Shown here: in pieces, positions 25,607 through 33,352 of the stretch | How the letters are laid out: the number at the start of each line of letters is the position of its first letter | Position numbering within the stretch: the first letter of the stretch is position 1 | DNA from: Streptomyces liliifuscus | GTDB taxonomy: Bacteria > Actinomycetota > Actinomycetes > Streptomycetales > Streptomycetaceae | Direction of reading: 5' to 3' | Length of the DNA stretch: 64,000 nt | NCBI RefSeq assembly: GCF_016598615.1 | Contig: NZ_CP066831.1 | Location: 1,612,001-1,676,000 of the forward strand | Program-made: the position numbers and the translations under genes | The notes under the pieces: model-generated | What the model was told of the DNA's origin: nothing | Seen by the model: only the letters and a program-made list of their open reading frames with translations | Databases searched by the model: none

Positions 25607-27084
25607 GCGGTGGGACTTTCGTCGGGATGCCCTCGTTCCCGAAGGCCGCGCACGAGGCCGTCCACAACCAGACCCTGCGCGGCAATCTGCGCCACGCCAC
25701 CCACACCATCCGCGCCAAGCGCGCGAACGCGGTCGCGGAGGTCTCCGACTGGGCCGAGCTGCGCGAGGCCGGCAAGCAGATCAAGGACCACACGCTCCGT
25801 CATCTCGACCGCTACCTGGTGCAGTTGGAGGAGTCGGTCACGGCGGCCGGCGGCACCGTGCACTGGGCCGCCGACGCGGACGAGGCCAACCGGATCGTCA
25901 CGTATCTCGTCAAGGCGACCGGCGAGAGCGAGGTCGTCAAGGTCAAGTCGATGGCCACACAGGAGATCGGCCTCAACGAAGCACTCGAAGCCGAGGGCAT
26001 CAACGCCTACGAGACCGATCTCGCCGAGCTCATCGTGCAGTTGGGCAAGGACCGGCCCTCCCACATCCTTGTCCCGGCCATCCACCGCAACCGCGGCGAG
26101 ATCCGTGACATCTTCGCGCGCGAGATGAGCGAGTGGGGCCGTCCGGCGCCCGAGGGCCTCACCGACACGCCCGCCGAACTGGCCGAGGCCGCCCGCCTGC
26201 ACCTGCGCGAGAAGTTCCTGCGCGCCAAGGTCGGCGTCTCCGGCGCCAACTTCATGGTCGCCGAGACGGGCACGCTGGTCGTCGTGGAGTCCGAGGGCAA
26301 CGGCCGGATGTGCCTGACCCTCCCCGAGACCCTGATCTCGGTCGTCGGCATCGAGAAGATCGTGCCGACCTGGCAGGACCTGGAGGTCTTCCTCCAGACA
26401 CTCCCCCGCTCCTCCACGGCCGAGCGCATGAACCCGTACACCTCCACCTGGACGGGCACGACGGACGAGGACGGTCCCCAGACCTTCCATCTGGTGCTCA
26501 TCGACAACGGCCGCACCGACACGCTCGCCGACGAGGTGGGCCGCCAGGCCCTGCGCTGCATCCGCTGCTCGGCGTGTCTGAACGTCTGCCCGGTGTACGA
26601 GCGGGCGGGCGGCCACGCCTACGGCTCGGTCTACCCGGGCCCGATCGGCGCGATCCTCAGCCCCCAACTCCGCGGCACCCAGAGCGAGATCGACGCCTCG
26701 CTCCCGTACGCGTCCTCGCTGTGCGGTGCCTGCTACGACGTGTGCCCGGTGGCGATCGACATCCCGGAGGTGCTGGTGCATCTGCGGGAGCGGGTCGTCG
26801 AGGGCGGCGTCGTGACCCGGGACGGCGCCAAGGTCGTGCTCAAGCCCGCGAAGGGGCATGCCGCCGAGCGGGCGGCGATGCGCGCGGCGCGATGGGCCTT
26901 CGGCCGCCCGGGCGCGCTGCGCACCGGTCAGCGGTTCGCGTCCCGGACCCGTCGTTTCCATCCGCGGACGCTGCCCGGGCCCGGCAAGGCGTGGAGCGAG
27001 ACCCGGGCGCTGCCGACCGTTCCCGCGGAGCCGTTCCGCGACTGGTGGCAGCGGACGCACGGCGGAAAGGACGCTTCGAAGTGA
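25603..27084 (+). CDS. lutB: L-lactate oxidation iron-sulfur protein LutB
   Basis: The 493-residue protein has an N-terminal LUD domain (residues about 65-300; VKVKSMATQEIGLNEALE, then VGVSGANFMVAETGTLVVVE), then a bacterial ferredoxin-type pair CIRCSACLNVCPVY (about 322-335) and CGACYDVCPVAIDIPE, each binding a 4Fe-4S cluster, and a C-terminal LutB-specific tail. It is the central electron-transfer subunit of the LutABC lactate dehydrogenase. The ATG overlaps the end of the relay ORF and has GGAGAGGAG upstream. Confidence 0.94.
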   Translation: MSGGTFVGMPSFPKAAHEAVHNQTLRGNLRHATHTIRAKRANAVAEVSDWAELREAGKQIKDHTLRHLDRYLVQLEESVTAAGGTVHWAADADEANRIVTYLVKATGESEVVKVKSMATQEIGLNEALEAEGINAYETDLAELIVQLGKDRPSHILVPAIHRNRGEIRDIFAREMSEWGRPAPEGLTDTPAELAEAARLHLREKFLRAKVGVSGANFMVAETGTLVVVESEGNGRMCLTLPETLISVVGIEKIVPTWQDLEVFLQTLPRSSTAERMNPYTSTWTGTTDEDGPQTFHLVLIDNGRTDTLADEVGRQALRCIRCSACLNVCPVYERAGGHAYGSVYPGPIGAILSPQLRGTQSEIDASLPYASSLCGACYDVCPVAIDIPEVLVHLRERVVEGGVVTRDGAKVVLKPAKGHAAERAAMRAARWAFGRPGALRTGQRFASRTRRFHPRTLPGPGKAWSETRALPTVPAEPFRDWWQRTHGGKDASK

Positions 27085-27728
27085 GCAGCAGGGATCTGAT
27101 CCTGGCCCGGGTGCGGCGCGCGCTCGCGGACGTACCACGGGACGACACGCCGTACGACCAGGCCTTCGAGCGCGGGTATCTGCGCGAGCACGGCGACCGG
27201 AGTGTCGAGCAGACGGTGGAGCTGCTGGCGGAGAACCTGGCGGACTACCGGGCGCAGGTGCACCGCAGTGACGCCGACGGACTGGCGGCGACGATCGCCG
27301 GGTTGCTGGCCGAGCGGGGTTCGACATCTGTCGTCGTACCGACGGGCCTGGACCCGGAATGGCTCGCGGCGACCGCCGTGACGCGGGTTCCGGACCGGCT
27401 CGCCGGTACCCCGGACGAACTGGACCGCGTCGACAGCGTCGTCACCGCGTGCGCGGTCGCGATCGCCGAGACCGGCACCATCGTCCTGGACGGCGGCCCG
27501 GACCAGGGCCGCCGCCGGATCACCCTGGTCCCGGACCACCACATCTGTGTCGTACGCGTCCCGGCTCAGGTCGTGTCCTCCGTGCCCCAGGGTCTTGAGC
27601 GCCTCGACCCGGCCCGTCCGCTGACCTGGATTTCCGGACCGTCCGCCACGAGTGACATCGAGCTCGACCGGGTCGAGGGGGTGCACGGTCCGCGCACCCT
27701 TGAGGTGGTGCTGGTGAGCGGAGAGTGA
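27081..27728 (+). CDS. lutC: L-lactate utilisation protein LutC
   Basis: The 215-residue protein is a LUD-domain subunit (VTACAVAIAETGTIVLDGGP, then RRRITLVPDHHICVV) lacking iron-sulfur motifs, as usual for LutC. The GTG start overlaps the lutB stop (GTGA at 27081-27084), with GGAAAGGA upstream. The lut genes are thus coupled. No GntR-type (LldR) regulator gene is adjacent, so control may come by read-through from the rha operon or from a distant regulator. Confidence 0.92.
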   Translation: MSSRDLILARVRRALADVPRDDTPYDQAFERGYLREHGDRSVEQTVELLAENLADYRAQVHRSDADGLAATIAGLLAERGSTSVVVPTGLDPEWLAATAVTRVPDRLAGTPDELDRVDSVVTACAVAIAETGTIVLDGGPDQGRRRITLVPDHHICVVRVPAQVVSSVPQGLERLDPARPLTWISGPSATSDIELDRVEGVHGPRTLEVVLVSGE

Positions 27729-27750
27729 CGGACGCGGTTAGCGTGAGGTC

Positions 27751-28905
27751 ATGATCCGGTTCGAGCAGGTCACCAAGCGCTACCCGGACGGCACGACGGC
27801 CGTGGACGGCCTCTCGTTCGAGGTGTCCGAGGGCGAACTCGTCACGCTCGTGGGCCCGTCCGGCTGCGGCAAGACGACGACCATGATGATGGTGAACCGC
27901 CTCATCGAGCCGACGTCCGGCCGGATCCTCGTGGACGGCGAGGACATCGCGGCGGTGGACCCCGTGAAGCTCAGACGACGGATCGGATACGTCATCCAGC
28001 AGGTCGGCCTCTTCCCGCACCGGACGGTGCTCGACAACACGGCGACCGTGCCGACGCTCGTGGGCTGGAAGAAGGCGAAGGCCCGGGCGCGGGCCGCGGA
28101 ACTGCTCGACCTGGTCGGTCTTGACCCGAAGACGTTCGGCTCGCGCTATCCGGACCAGCTGTCGGGCGGTCAGCGCCAGCGCGTCGGAGTGGCACGGGCG
28201 CTCGCCGCCGACCCGCCCGTGCTGCTCATGGACGAGCCGTTCGGCGCGGTCGACCCGGTGGTGCGCGAGCAGTTGCAGGACGAGTTCCTGCGGATGCAGG
28301 CCGCCGTGCGCAAGACGGTGCTGCTGGTCACGCACGACATCGAGGAGGCCGTCCGGCTCGGCGACCGCATCGCGGTGTACGGGCAGGGGCGCATCGAGCA
28401 GTTCGACACGCCGGGCGCGGTGCTGGGCACCCCGGCGACTCCGTACGTGGCCGAGTTCGTGGGCGCCGACCGGGGCCTGAAGCGGCTGTCGGTCACCGAG
28501 ATCGAGCCCGACGACCTGGAGCAGCCGCCGGTCGCGCGCCTCGACGAGCCGGCCGAGCGGGCCGCCGCCCGGCTGAACGCGAACGGCTCCCGGTGGGCCG
28601 TCGTCCTGGACTCCGACGGCGATCTGCACGGCTGGGTGGGCGTCGAGGAACTGTCCGCGGGCGGCACGGTCGGTGACCTCGCCCACCGGATGAACTCCTG
28701 GGTGCCGGTGGGCGCCCCGCTGAAACAGGCCTTCGGTGTGATGCTCCAGCACGACGCCGGGTGGGTGGCCGTGCTGGAGGGCGCGCGATTCCTCGGCGTA
28801 CTGACTCCCGCGAAGCTGCACGAGGCGTTGCGGCGGTCGGTGGACGCGGACGCCCTGGGTGTGGCGCGGGGTCAGGTGGAGTTCGACTCGGTGGCGGACG
28901 CCTAG
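27751..28905 (+). CDS. Compatible-solute ABC transporter ATPase (OpuCA/ProV-like)
   Basis: The 384-residue ATPase shows Walker A GPSGCGKTT (about 33-41), the Q-loop region IQQVGLFPHRTV, signature LSGGQRQR, Walker B LLMDEPFGAVDP, and a C-terminal CBS-like region (about 285-375, containing WVGVEELSAGGTVGDL and GWVAVLEGARFLGVLT) typical of glycine betaine/carnitine/choline importers, where CBS domains sense ionic strength. Its partner permeases and binding protein lie on the opposite strand from 29942 to 32216. The gene ends in the first unit of a tandem repeat, which supplies its TAG stop. Confidence 0.9.
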   Translation: MIRFEQVTKRYPDGTTAVDGLSFEVSEGELVTLVGPSGCGKTTTMMMVNRLIEPTSGRILVDGEDIAAVDPVKLRRRIGYVIQQVGLFPHRTVLDNTATVPTLVGWKKAKARARAAELLDLVGLDPKTFGSRYPDQLSGGQRQRVGVARALAADPPVLLMDEPFGAVDPVVREQLQDEFLRMQAAVRKTVLLVTHDIEEAVRLGDRIAVYGQGRIEQFDTPGAVLGTPATPYVAEFVGADRGLKRLSVTEIEPDDLEQPPVARLDEPAERAAARLNANGSRWAVVLDSDGDLHGWVGVEELSAGGTVGDLAHRMNSWVPVGAPLKQAFGVMLQHDAGWVAVLEGARFLGVLTPAKLHEALRRSVDADALGVARGQVEFDSVADA

Positions 28906-28967
28906 CCACTGCCCTTGGGCGGACGCCTGGCCGCTCCTCCTGGGCGGACGCCTAACCGCTTCCCTTG
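28893..28967. repeat. Three 25-base tandem repeats across a convergent gene junction
   Basis: The unit begins GGCGGACGCCT and ends (G/T)CCC(T)TG-like; copies start at 28893, 28918 and 28943. The first copy contains the stop codon of the ABC ATPase (TAG, plus strand) and the third contains the stop codon of the convergent membrane protein (TAG, minus strand). The middle copy fills the gap. Confidence 0.85.
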
Positions 28968-29863
28968 CGCGAGGTGGCCCCTCGCCCGACAAGGCCGTAC
29001 GCCCACCGCTCGTTGAACCCGGCCAGAAAGCCGATGGCGCCCCAGAACCCCCAGAAGGCGGTGCCCGCCGAGTCCGCGCGTCCCTCCGCGGCGCAGACGT
29101 CCGTGATGTCGGCGGGTACCTCGATCACGGTGACGAGACCGCTGCCGAGCAGGAGATAGACGGCGATCGCGAGCAGCCAGCCGAGGAAGACCCGGTGGAC
29201 CCCGCCGCGCCGCATGGCGCGGGCCTGTTGACCGGGTGGGACCGCTTCTTTCGACCCGTTGGCCGGTCGCCGCATCAGCTGGTCACCGCTGTTGCGCAGC
29301 CGTGTCAGGACGCTGAGCACCGCCCCGAACGCCCCCGCTCCCCCACAGACGAGTGCGCCCAACAGGCTCCATCGGTCGGTGCACTTCAGCGAGACGTCAC
29401 AGAGGACGAGCAGCTTCTCCCCCACCAGCAACGGCACGATCAGCAGGACCATCCCCAGCACGAACCCGCTGTTGAGACCGCGGTTGACAGCCAGCTCACC
29501 GTCCTGGTCGAGGCGGACCCGGATGCGCAGGATCTCCCGTTCCAGATACGCGGCCAGATACTTGTCGGGCTCCGGACCTCCCAGCCGTTGGTCGCGCAGG
29601 ACGTTCCTCAAAACGCGCTGAACCGTGGTCCGCAGCGACTGCCTGGTCTTCTCCTCGAAGGCGCGCTGAGCTTCACCGTAGAGCGACTGCAGATGCAGCT
29701 GCTGCTCGGGAAACGATCTGCCGAACTGCACGTACGCGTCCCGCAGTTCGGGCTCCACCAGGTCCGTCAACCCCTGCGGATCGAGATCGGTGTCCGCCCC
29801 CTCGATCGTCTCGCACACTCTCTTCCGCCAGTCCCGGCGGCTTCCCCCGTTTTTGTCCCCCAT
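28952..29863 (-). CDS. Unrecognised four-helix membrane protein
   Basis: I do not recognise this 303-residue protein. Residues 1-110 are charged and helical (TTVQRVLRNVLRDQRLGGPE). Then come about four membrane segments: NSGFVLGMVLLIVPLLVGEK, LLGALVCGGAGAFGAVLSVL, VFLGWLLAIAVYLLLGSGLV and FWGFWGAIGFLAGFNERWAY. The cytoplasmic-looking N-terminus and long basic loop (RRPANGSKEAVPPGQQARAMRR has been shortened here to RRPANGSKEAVPP) suggest an inner-membrane sensor or channel-like protein, without evidence for either. The start MGDKNGG is chosen over an upstream GTG. It sits between the OpuC-like ATPase and its permeases and shares a repeat junction with the ATPase gene. Confidence 0.7.
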   Translation of the reverse strand: MGDKNGGSRRDWRKRVCETIEGADTDLDPQGLTDLVEPELRDAYVQFGRSFPEQQLHLQSLYGEAQRAFEEKTRQSLRTTVQRVLRNVLRDQRLGGPEPDKYLAAYLEREILRIRVRLDQDGELAVNRGLNSGFVLGMVLLIVPLLVGEKLLVLCDVSLKCTDRWSLLGALVCGGAGAFGAVLSVLTRLRNSGDQLMRRPANGSKEAVPPGQQARAMRRGGVHRVFLGWLLAIAVYLLLGSGLVTVIEVPADITDVCAAEGRADSAGTAFWGFWGAIGFLAGFNERWAYGLVGRGATSRKGSG

Positions 29864-29941
29864 GGAGTACCTGTACCGACGGGCGCCGGACGCGGGAACC
29901 CGGGCCACCGCTCCAGTACGGTCACCGACGTCACAGACCTG

Positions 29942-30877
29942 TCACTTGAGGAGTCCCTTGTCCTCCAGGTACGTACGCGCCACGTCCTCGGGCAGGCGGC
30001 GCCAGTTGTCGACCTGCTCGTTCATGGACGCGAGATCGGCAGTGGTGAGTACGGCGTTGAGGCTGTCCAGTGCCCCGGTCACGCCCTCGCTGCCCGCCCG
30101 GGAGCGGTTCACGACCGGCACGATGTAGTCGGCGTTCTGCAGATGCTTGTCGTCCGCGAGCAGGACGAGTCCGAACTCGTCGAGCGTCGCGTCCGTCGTG
30201 GTGGTGAGCACCATCTGGTCCTGGCCGTTCTGCACGGCCCGTTTCGCCTGCGTAGTTCCGACGCCCTTCGGGTCCACACCGGTGATGTCGATGCCGTACG
30301 TCTCCTTCAACCCCGGTGCGCAGTAAGGCCGTTGTACGCACTCGTCGCCCGCCGCGAGCCGTACTTCGAGGCCGGACCTCCCGAGGTCGCTCAGGGTCTT
30401 GAGGTCGTGCTCCCGTGCGTACTCTTCGGTCACCGCGAAGGCGTTCTGGTCGACCGCTCCGCCGGCGTCGAGGACGGTCAGCCCGCGCGGGGCGGCGAGC
30501 TTGCGCAACGCGGCCATCGTGGCCTTCAGGTCGGGCGAGCCGACGGCCGGCGCGTCCGCCCCGTTGGTCTTGGCGTTGAGCCAGTCTGCGAAGGTCGCCG
30601 CGTACTCGGCGACGACGTCGATCTGCCCGGACTCCAGGGCGGGTTCGTACAGTTCGCGGTTGGCGACGGTGAGCATCGACGTCTTGTAGCCGGCCCGGTT
30701 GAGCAGCAGGGCGTACATGGTGGCGAGCAGATCGCTCTCGGTGAAGCCGGCCGAGCCGATGGTCAGATGCCTGCTGTCGCCGGGTGACTCGGTGACCTCG
30801 CCCTGGGTCTCCAGCGACGGACCGGAGGCGCAGCCGGTCAGCAGGAGCAGGCCCGCGAGTGCGGCGCGCCGCCTCAT
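29942..30877 (-). CDS. Compatible-solute ABC transporter binding lipoprotein (OpuCC-like)
   Basis: The 311-residue protein has a lipobox LLLLTGCASG (Cys16) and an OpuAC-type binding domain (LTIGSAGFTESDLLATMYAL, YEPALESGQIDVVAEYAATF, then TTTDATLDEFGLVLLADD). Family members bind glycine betaine, carnitine, choline or related quaternary amines; the aromatic cage residues cannot be assigned here. The ATG overlaps the stop of the upstream permease (ATGA), so it is the last gene of a coupled three-gene operon. Confidence 0.9.
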   Translation of the reverse strand: MRRRAALAGLLLLTGCASGPSLETQGEVTESPGDSRHLTIGSAGFTESDLLATMYALLLNRAGYKTSMLTVANRELYEPALESGQIDVVAEYAATFADWLNAKTNGADAPAVGSPDLKATMAALRKLAAPRGLTVLDAGGAVDQNAFAVTEEYAREHDLKTLSDLGRSGLEVRLAAGDECVQRPYCAPGLKETYGIDITGVDPKGVGTTQAKRAVQNGQDQMVLTTTTDATLDEFGLVLLADDKHLQNADYIVPVVNRSRAGSEGVTGALDSLNAVLTTADLASMNEQVDNWRRLPEDVARTYLEDKGLLK

Positions 30878-31539
30878 CGCGCGCCCCTCTTGGGTGCCAG
30901 TCGCTCGGCCACCTCGAAGACCGCTTCGACGAGCAGCGCGAAGACCGCCACGAGGATGGCTCCGGCGACGACCTGGGGCGTACTCGCGAGGTTGAACCCG
31001 GCGGTGATGATGCGTCCGAGGCCGCCGCCGCCCGCGAGGGCTGCGATCGTGGCGGTGGCGACGAGTTGCACGGCCGCGATGCGCACCCCGTTGAGGATCA
31101 TCGGCATGGCGAGGGGCACCTCGACCCGCCACAGCATCTGCCGCCCGGTCATGCCCATCCCGCGCGAGGCCCGCACTACGTCACGGTCGACCTCGCGCAT
31201 CCCTACGTACGCGTTGGTGAGCAGCGGCGGCACGGCGAACAGGACGAGCGCGACGACCGTAGGGCCCTCGCCCCATTTGCCGATGGGGGTGAGGAGGAGC
31301 AGGACGAGGACGGCGAAGGTGGGGATCGCGCGGCCGACGTTCGAGATGTTGACGGCGAGCGCGCCGCCCTTGCCGAGGTGGCCGAGGACGAGGGCGACGG
31401 GCAGCGCGATCAGACAGCTGATGACGAGGCAGACCACGGTCAGCACGAGGTGCTGGGTGAGCCGGTGCCAGACGCCGTCGTCGCCCGCCCAGTGCGCGGA
31501 GTCGGTGAGCCAGTCCCAGGCGTCGGCCAGTGTGTTCAC
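30874..31539 (-). CDS. Compatible-solute ABC transporter permease
   Basis: The 221-residue protein has about five to six membrane segments of the OpuC/ProW permease family, with the coupling motif EVDRDVVRASRGMGMTGRQM followed by VEVPLAMPMILNGVRIAAVQ and GGGGLGRIITAGF. The GTG start at 31539 overlaps the stop of the upstream permease (GTGA) and is preferred over an ATG-like start 36 bases earlier. It works with the next permease, the binding lipoprotein and the oppositely oriented ATPase. Confidence 0.88.
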   Translation of the reverse strand: MNTLADAWDWLTDSAHWAGDDGVWHRLTQHLVLTVVCLVISCLIALPVALVLGHLGKGGALAVNISNVGRAIPTFAVLVLLLLTPIGKWGEGPTVVALVLFAVPPLLTNAYVGMREVDRDVVRASRGMGMTGRQMLWRVEVPLAMPMILNGVRIAAVQLVATATIAALAGGGGLGRIITAGFNLASTPQVVAGAILVAVFALLVEAVFEVAERLAPKRGAR

Positions 31540-32216
31540 GCCCTGGCCGCCCGGGTCCACGGGGTGATGAGCCACTGAACCCCGAGCAGCAGCAGATCGG
31601 CGGCGACGGCGATGACGACACAGAGCACGGACGCGGTGAGGACCTGCGCCTTGAAGAAGGTGTTCATCCCCGAGTAGATGAGGTTGCCGAGCCCTCCGAA
31701 GCCGACGATCGCGCCGACCGTGGCCAGCGACACCGCCGAGACGGTGGCGATCCGCAGCCCGGCCATGGCGGCGGGCAGGGCGAGCGGCAGCTCCACGGTG
31801 AGCAGCAGGCGGATGGGCCCATATCCCATGCCTCGGGCCGCCTGCCGGGTCTCCTCGGGCACGGCCCGCAGTCCGGCCAGGATGTTCCGTACGAGCAGGG
31901 TCAGCGAATAGAGGACGAGACCGGCGACGACGAGGGCCTCCGACAGTCCGTAGACCGGCAGGAGCAGCGAGAACATGGCGAGCGACGGGATCGTGTAGAG
32001 GATCGTCGTCACGGCGAGCACCGGGCCCGCCGCCCAGCCCCAGCGGCGTGCCAGCACGGCCAGTGGCACGGCGAGGGCCAGCCCGATGAGGACGGAGAGC
32101 GCCGTCAGCTGGAGGTGCTGGCCGACCGCGTCGAGGAGGATGTCGCGGCGGGTGCTGAGGTATTCACCGCAGATCCACTCGTTGCGCGCGAGGCAGTCGT
32201 CCGGGGGCGCGGTCAC
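31536..32216 (-). CDS. Compatible-solute ABC transporter permease
   Basis: The 226-residue protein is the paired OpuC-like permease, with membrane segments and the coupling region LRAVPEETRQAARGMGYGPI, then VELPLALPAAMAGLRIATVS and VGFGGLGNLIYSGM. The chosen GTG start (VTAPPDDCLARNEW) has GGAG upstream; the longer open frame beyond it reads through an intergenic region and has no family-like sequence. It is the first gene of the leftward transporter operon. Confidence 0.88.
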   Translation of the reverse strand: MTAPPDDCLARNEWICGEYLSTRRDILLDAVGQHLQLTALSVLIGLALAVPLAVLARRWGWAAGPVLAVTTILYTIPSLAMFSLLLPVYGLSEALVVAGLVLYSLTLLVRNILAGLRAVPEETRQAARGMGYGPIRLLLTVELPLALPAAMAGLRIATVSAVSLATVGAIVGFGGLGNLIYSGMNTFFKAQVLTASVLCVVIAVAADLLLLGVQWLITPWTRAARA

Positions 32217-32313
32217 GGCTCCATTCCAGCCGCGCGGGCGCCGGGTGGCGCGTATTGATCGCCCGTACGGGGGGTGTTGAACGGGTGTCGCGTGATCCCC
32301 GTATTTGTGGGGC

Positions 32314-32330
32314 AACGGGTCCGACCCGTT
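32314..32330 (+). promoter_or_regulatory. 17-base palindrome upstream of the LPMO gene
   Basis: AACGGGTCCGACCCGTT is a perfect 7+3+7 inverted repeat 24 bases upstream of the LPMO start, between a small CCCCGTATTTGTGGGG hairpin and the GGAGGA ribosome site. It does not match the DasR consensus. It could be an operator or an mRNA hairpin. Confidence 0.6.
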
Positions 32331-32354
32331 CGCCGTGCTAGGAGGACCCGACCC

Positions 32355-33278
32355 ATGACCGCACACCGCACCGCCGCCCTCCTCGGGACGGCTCCGCTCC
32401 TGCTCGCGGTGTGGGCCGCCGGGCCCGCCGCCGCGCACGGCGCGCCGACGGACCCCGTGAGCCGGGTGGTGGCCTGTTCCCCCGGCGGGCAGCAGTCGCA
32501 GTCGGCGGCGTGCCGGGCGGCCGTCTCCTCCGGTATCGCGGCCTTCGACAATCTGCGCCTCGCGGGCGTCAACGGCCGGGACCGCCAGGTCGTCCCCGAC
32601 GGCAAGCTGTGCAGCGGGGGCATCGCCGCCTACCGGGGTCTGGACCTGGCCCGCGCCGACTGGCCGTCGACCAGGCTGACCGGCGGGGCGGACATGACGC
32701 TCACCTACCGGTCGACGATTCCGCACACGGGCTCGTTCAAGCTGTTCCTTACCAAGGAGGGCTACGACCCGACGAAGCCCCTGACCTGGTCCGACCTGCC
32801 GTCGCAGCCGTTCGCCACGGCCACCGACCCTGCGCTCGTCAACGGCGCCTACCGGATCAGGGCCAAGCTGCCGTCCGACCGCACCGGACGCCATCTGCTC
32901 TACACGATCTGGCAGAACACGAGCACACCGGACACGTACTACTCGTGCTCGGACGTGGTCTTCCCCGCGGCGAAGGAGAACGCGGGGGCCGGCGAGGGCG
33001 GGACCGGCGTGTCCGAGCCGAAGAAGCCCGCGGCGACGCCGACGAAGGCCGCCCCCACCAAGGCAGCGGCCACGCCCACACCGTCGGAGGCCCCGGCCGA
33101 TGCCACCAGTGCCCCGGTGGAACCGTCGGTCACCGTGACTGACGCGGCCGGCGAGGCGGTCTCCTCGCCCGGCTCCGACGACGACAGCCAGGCCCTGGCC
33201 CTGCCGCTCGTCGCGGGCGGCGCGGCCGGCCTGCTGATCACGGCGGGCGCGGCGTTCACCCTGCGCCGCCGCCGGTGA
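32355..33278 (+). CDS. AA10 lytic polysaccharide monooxygenase, membrane-anchored
   Basis: The 307-residue protein has a signal peptide cleaved before HGAPTDPVSR, leaving His28 as the N-terminal residue of the copper histidine brace. The second brace His is probably in STIPHTGSFKLF. The catalytic domain ends near YYSCSDVVF; then a Thr/Pro/Ala-rich linker (about 215-275) and a C-terminal transmembrane helix followed by RRRR. This anchors the enzyme to the cell surface rather than to chitin or cellulose by a binding module. The family oxidatively cleaves chitin or cellulose. The ATG follows GGAGGA. Confidence 0.9.
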   Translation: MTAHRTAALLGTAPLLLAVWAAGPAAAHGAPTDPVSRVVACSPGGQQSQSAACRAAVSSGIAAFDNLRLAGVNGRDRQVVPDGKLCSGGIAAYRGLDLARADWPSTRLTGGADMTLTYRSTIPHTGSFKLFLTKEGYDPTKPLTWSDLPSQPFATATDPALVNGAYRIRAKLPSDRTGRHLLYTIWQNTSTPDTYYSCSDVVFPAAKENAGAGEGGTGVSEPKKPAATPTKAAPTKAAATPTPSEAPADATSAPVEPSVTVTDAAGEAVSSPGSDDDSQALALPLVAGGAAGLLITAGAAFTLRRRR

Positions 33279-33310
33279 GAAGCCCGGGAACCGTGACTGA
33301 TAGCCTGCGC

Positions 33311-33333
33311 GTTCTTTAGTTATAAAAAGGAAC
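33311..33333 (+). promoter_or_regulatory. A/T-rich inverted repeat in the synthase promoter
   Basis: The 23-base segment from 33311 (GTTCTTTAG...) to 33333 (...AAAAAGGAAC) is far more A/T-rich than its surroundings, has matching GTTC and GAAC ends, and contains TATAAA at 33321-33326. It sits 20 bases upstream of the GTG start of the phytoene-synthase-like gene and is probably its promoter and operator. Confidence 0.5.
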
Positions 33334-33352
33334 CATCGCGTGGGAGACGTAC

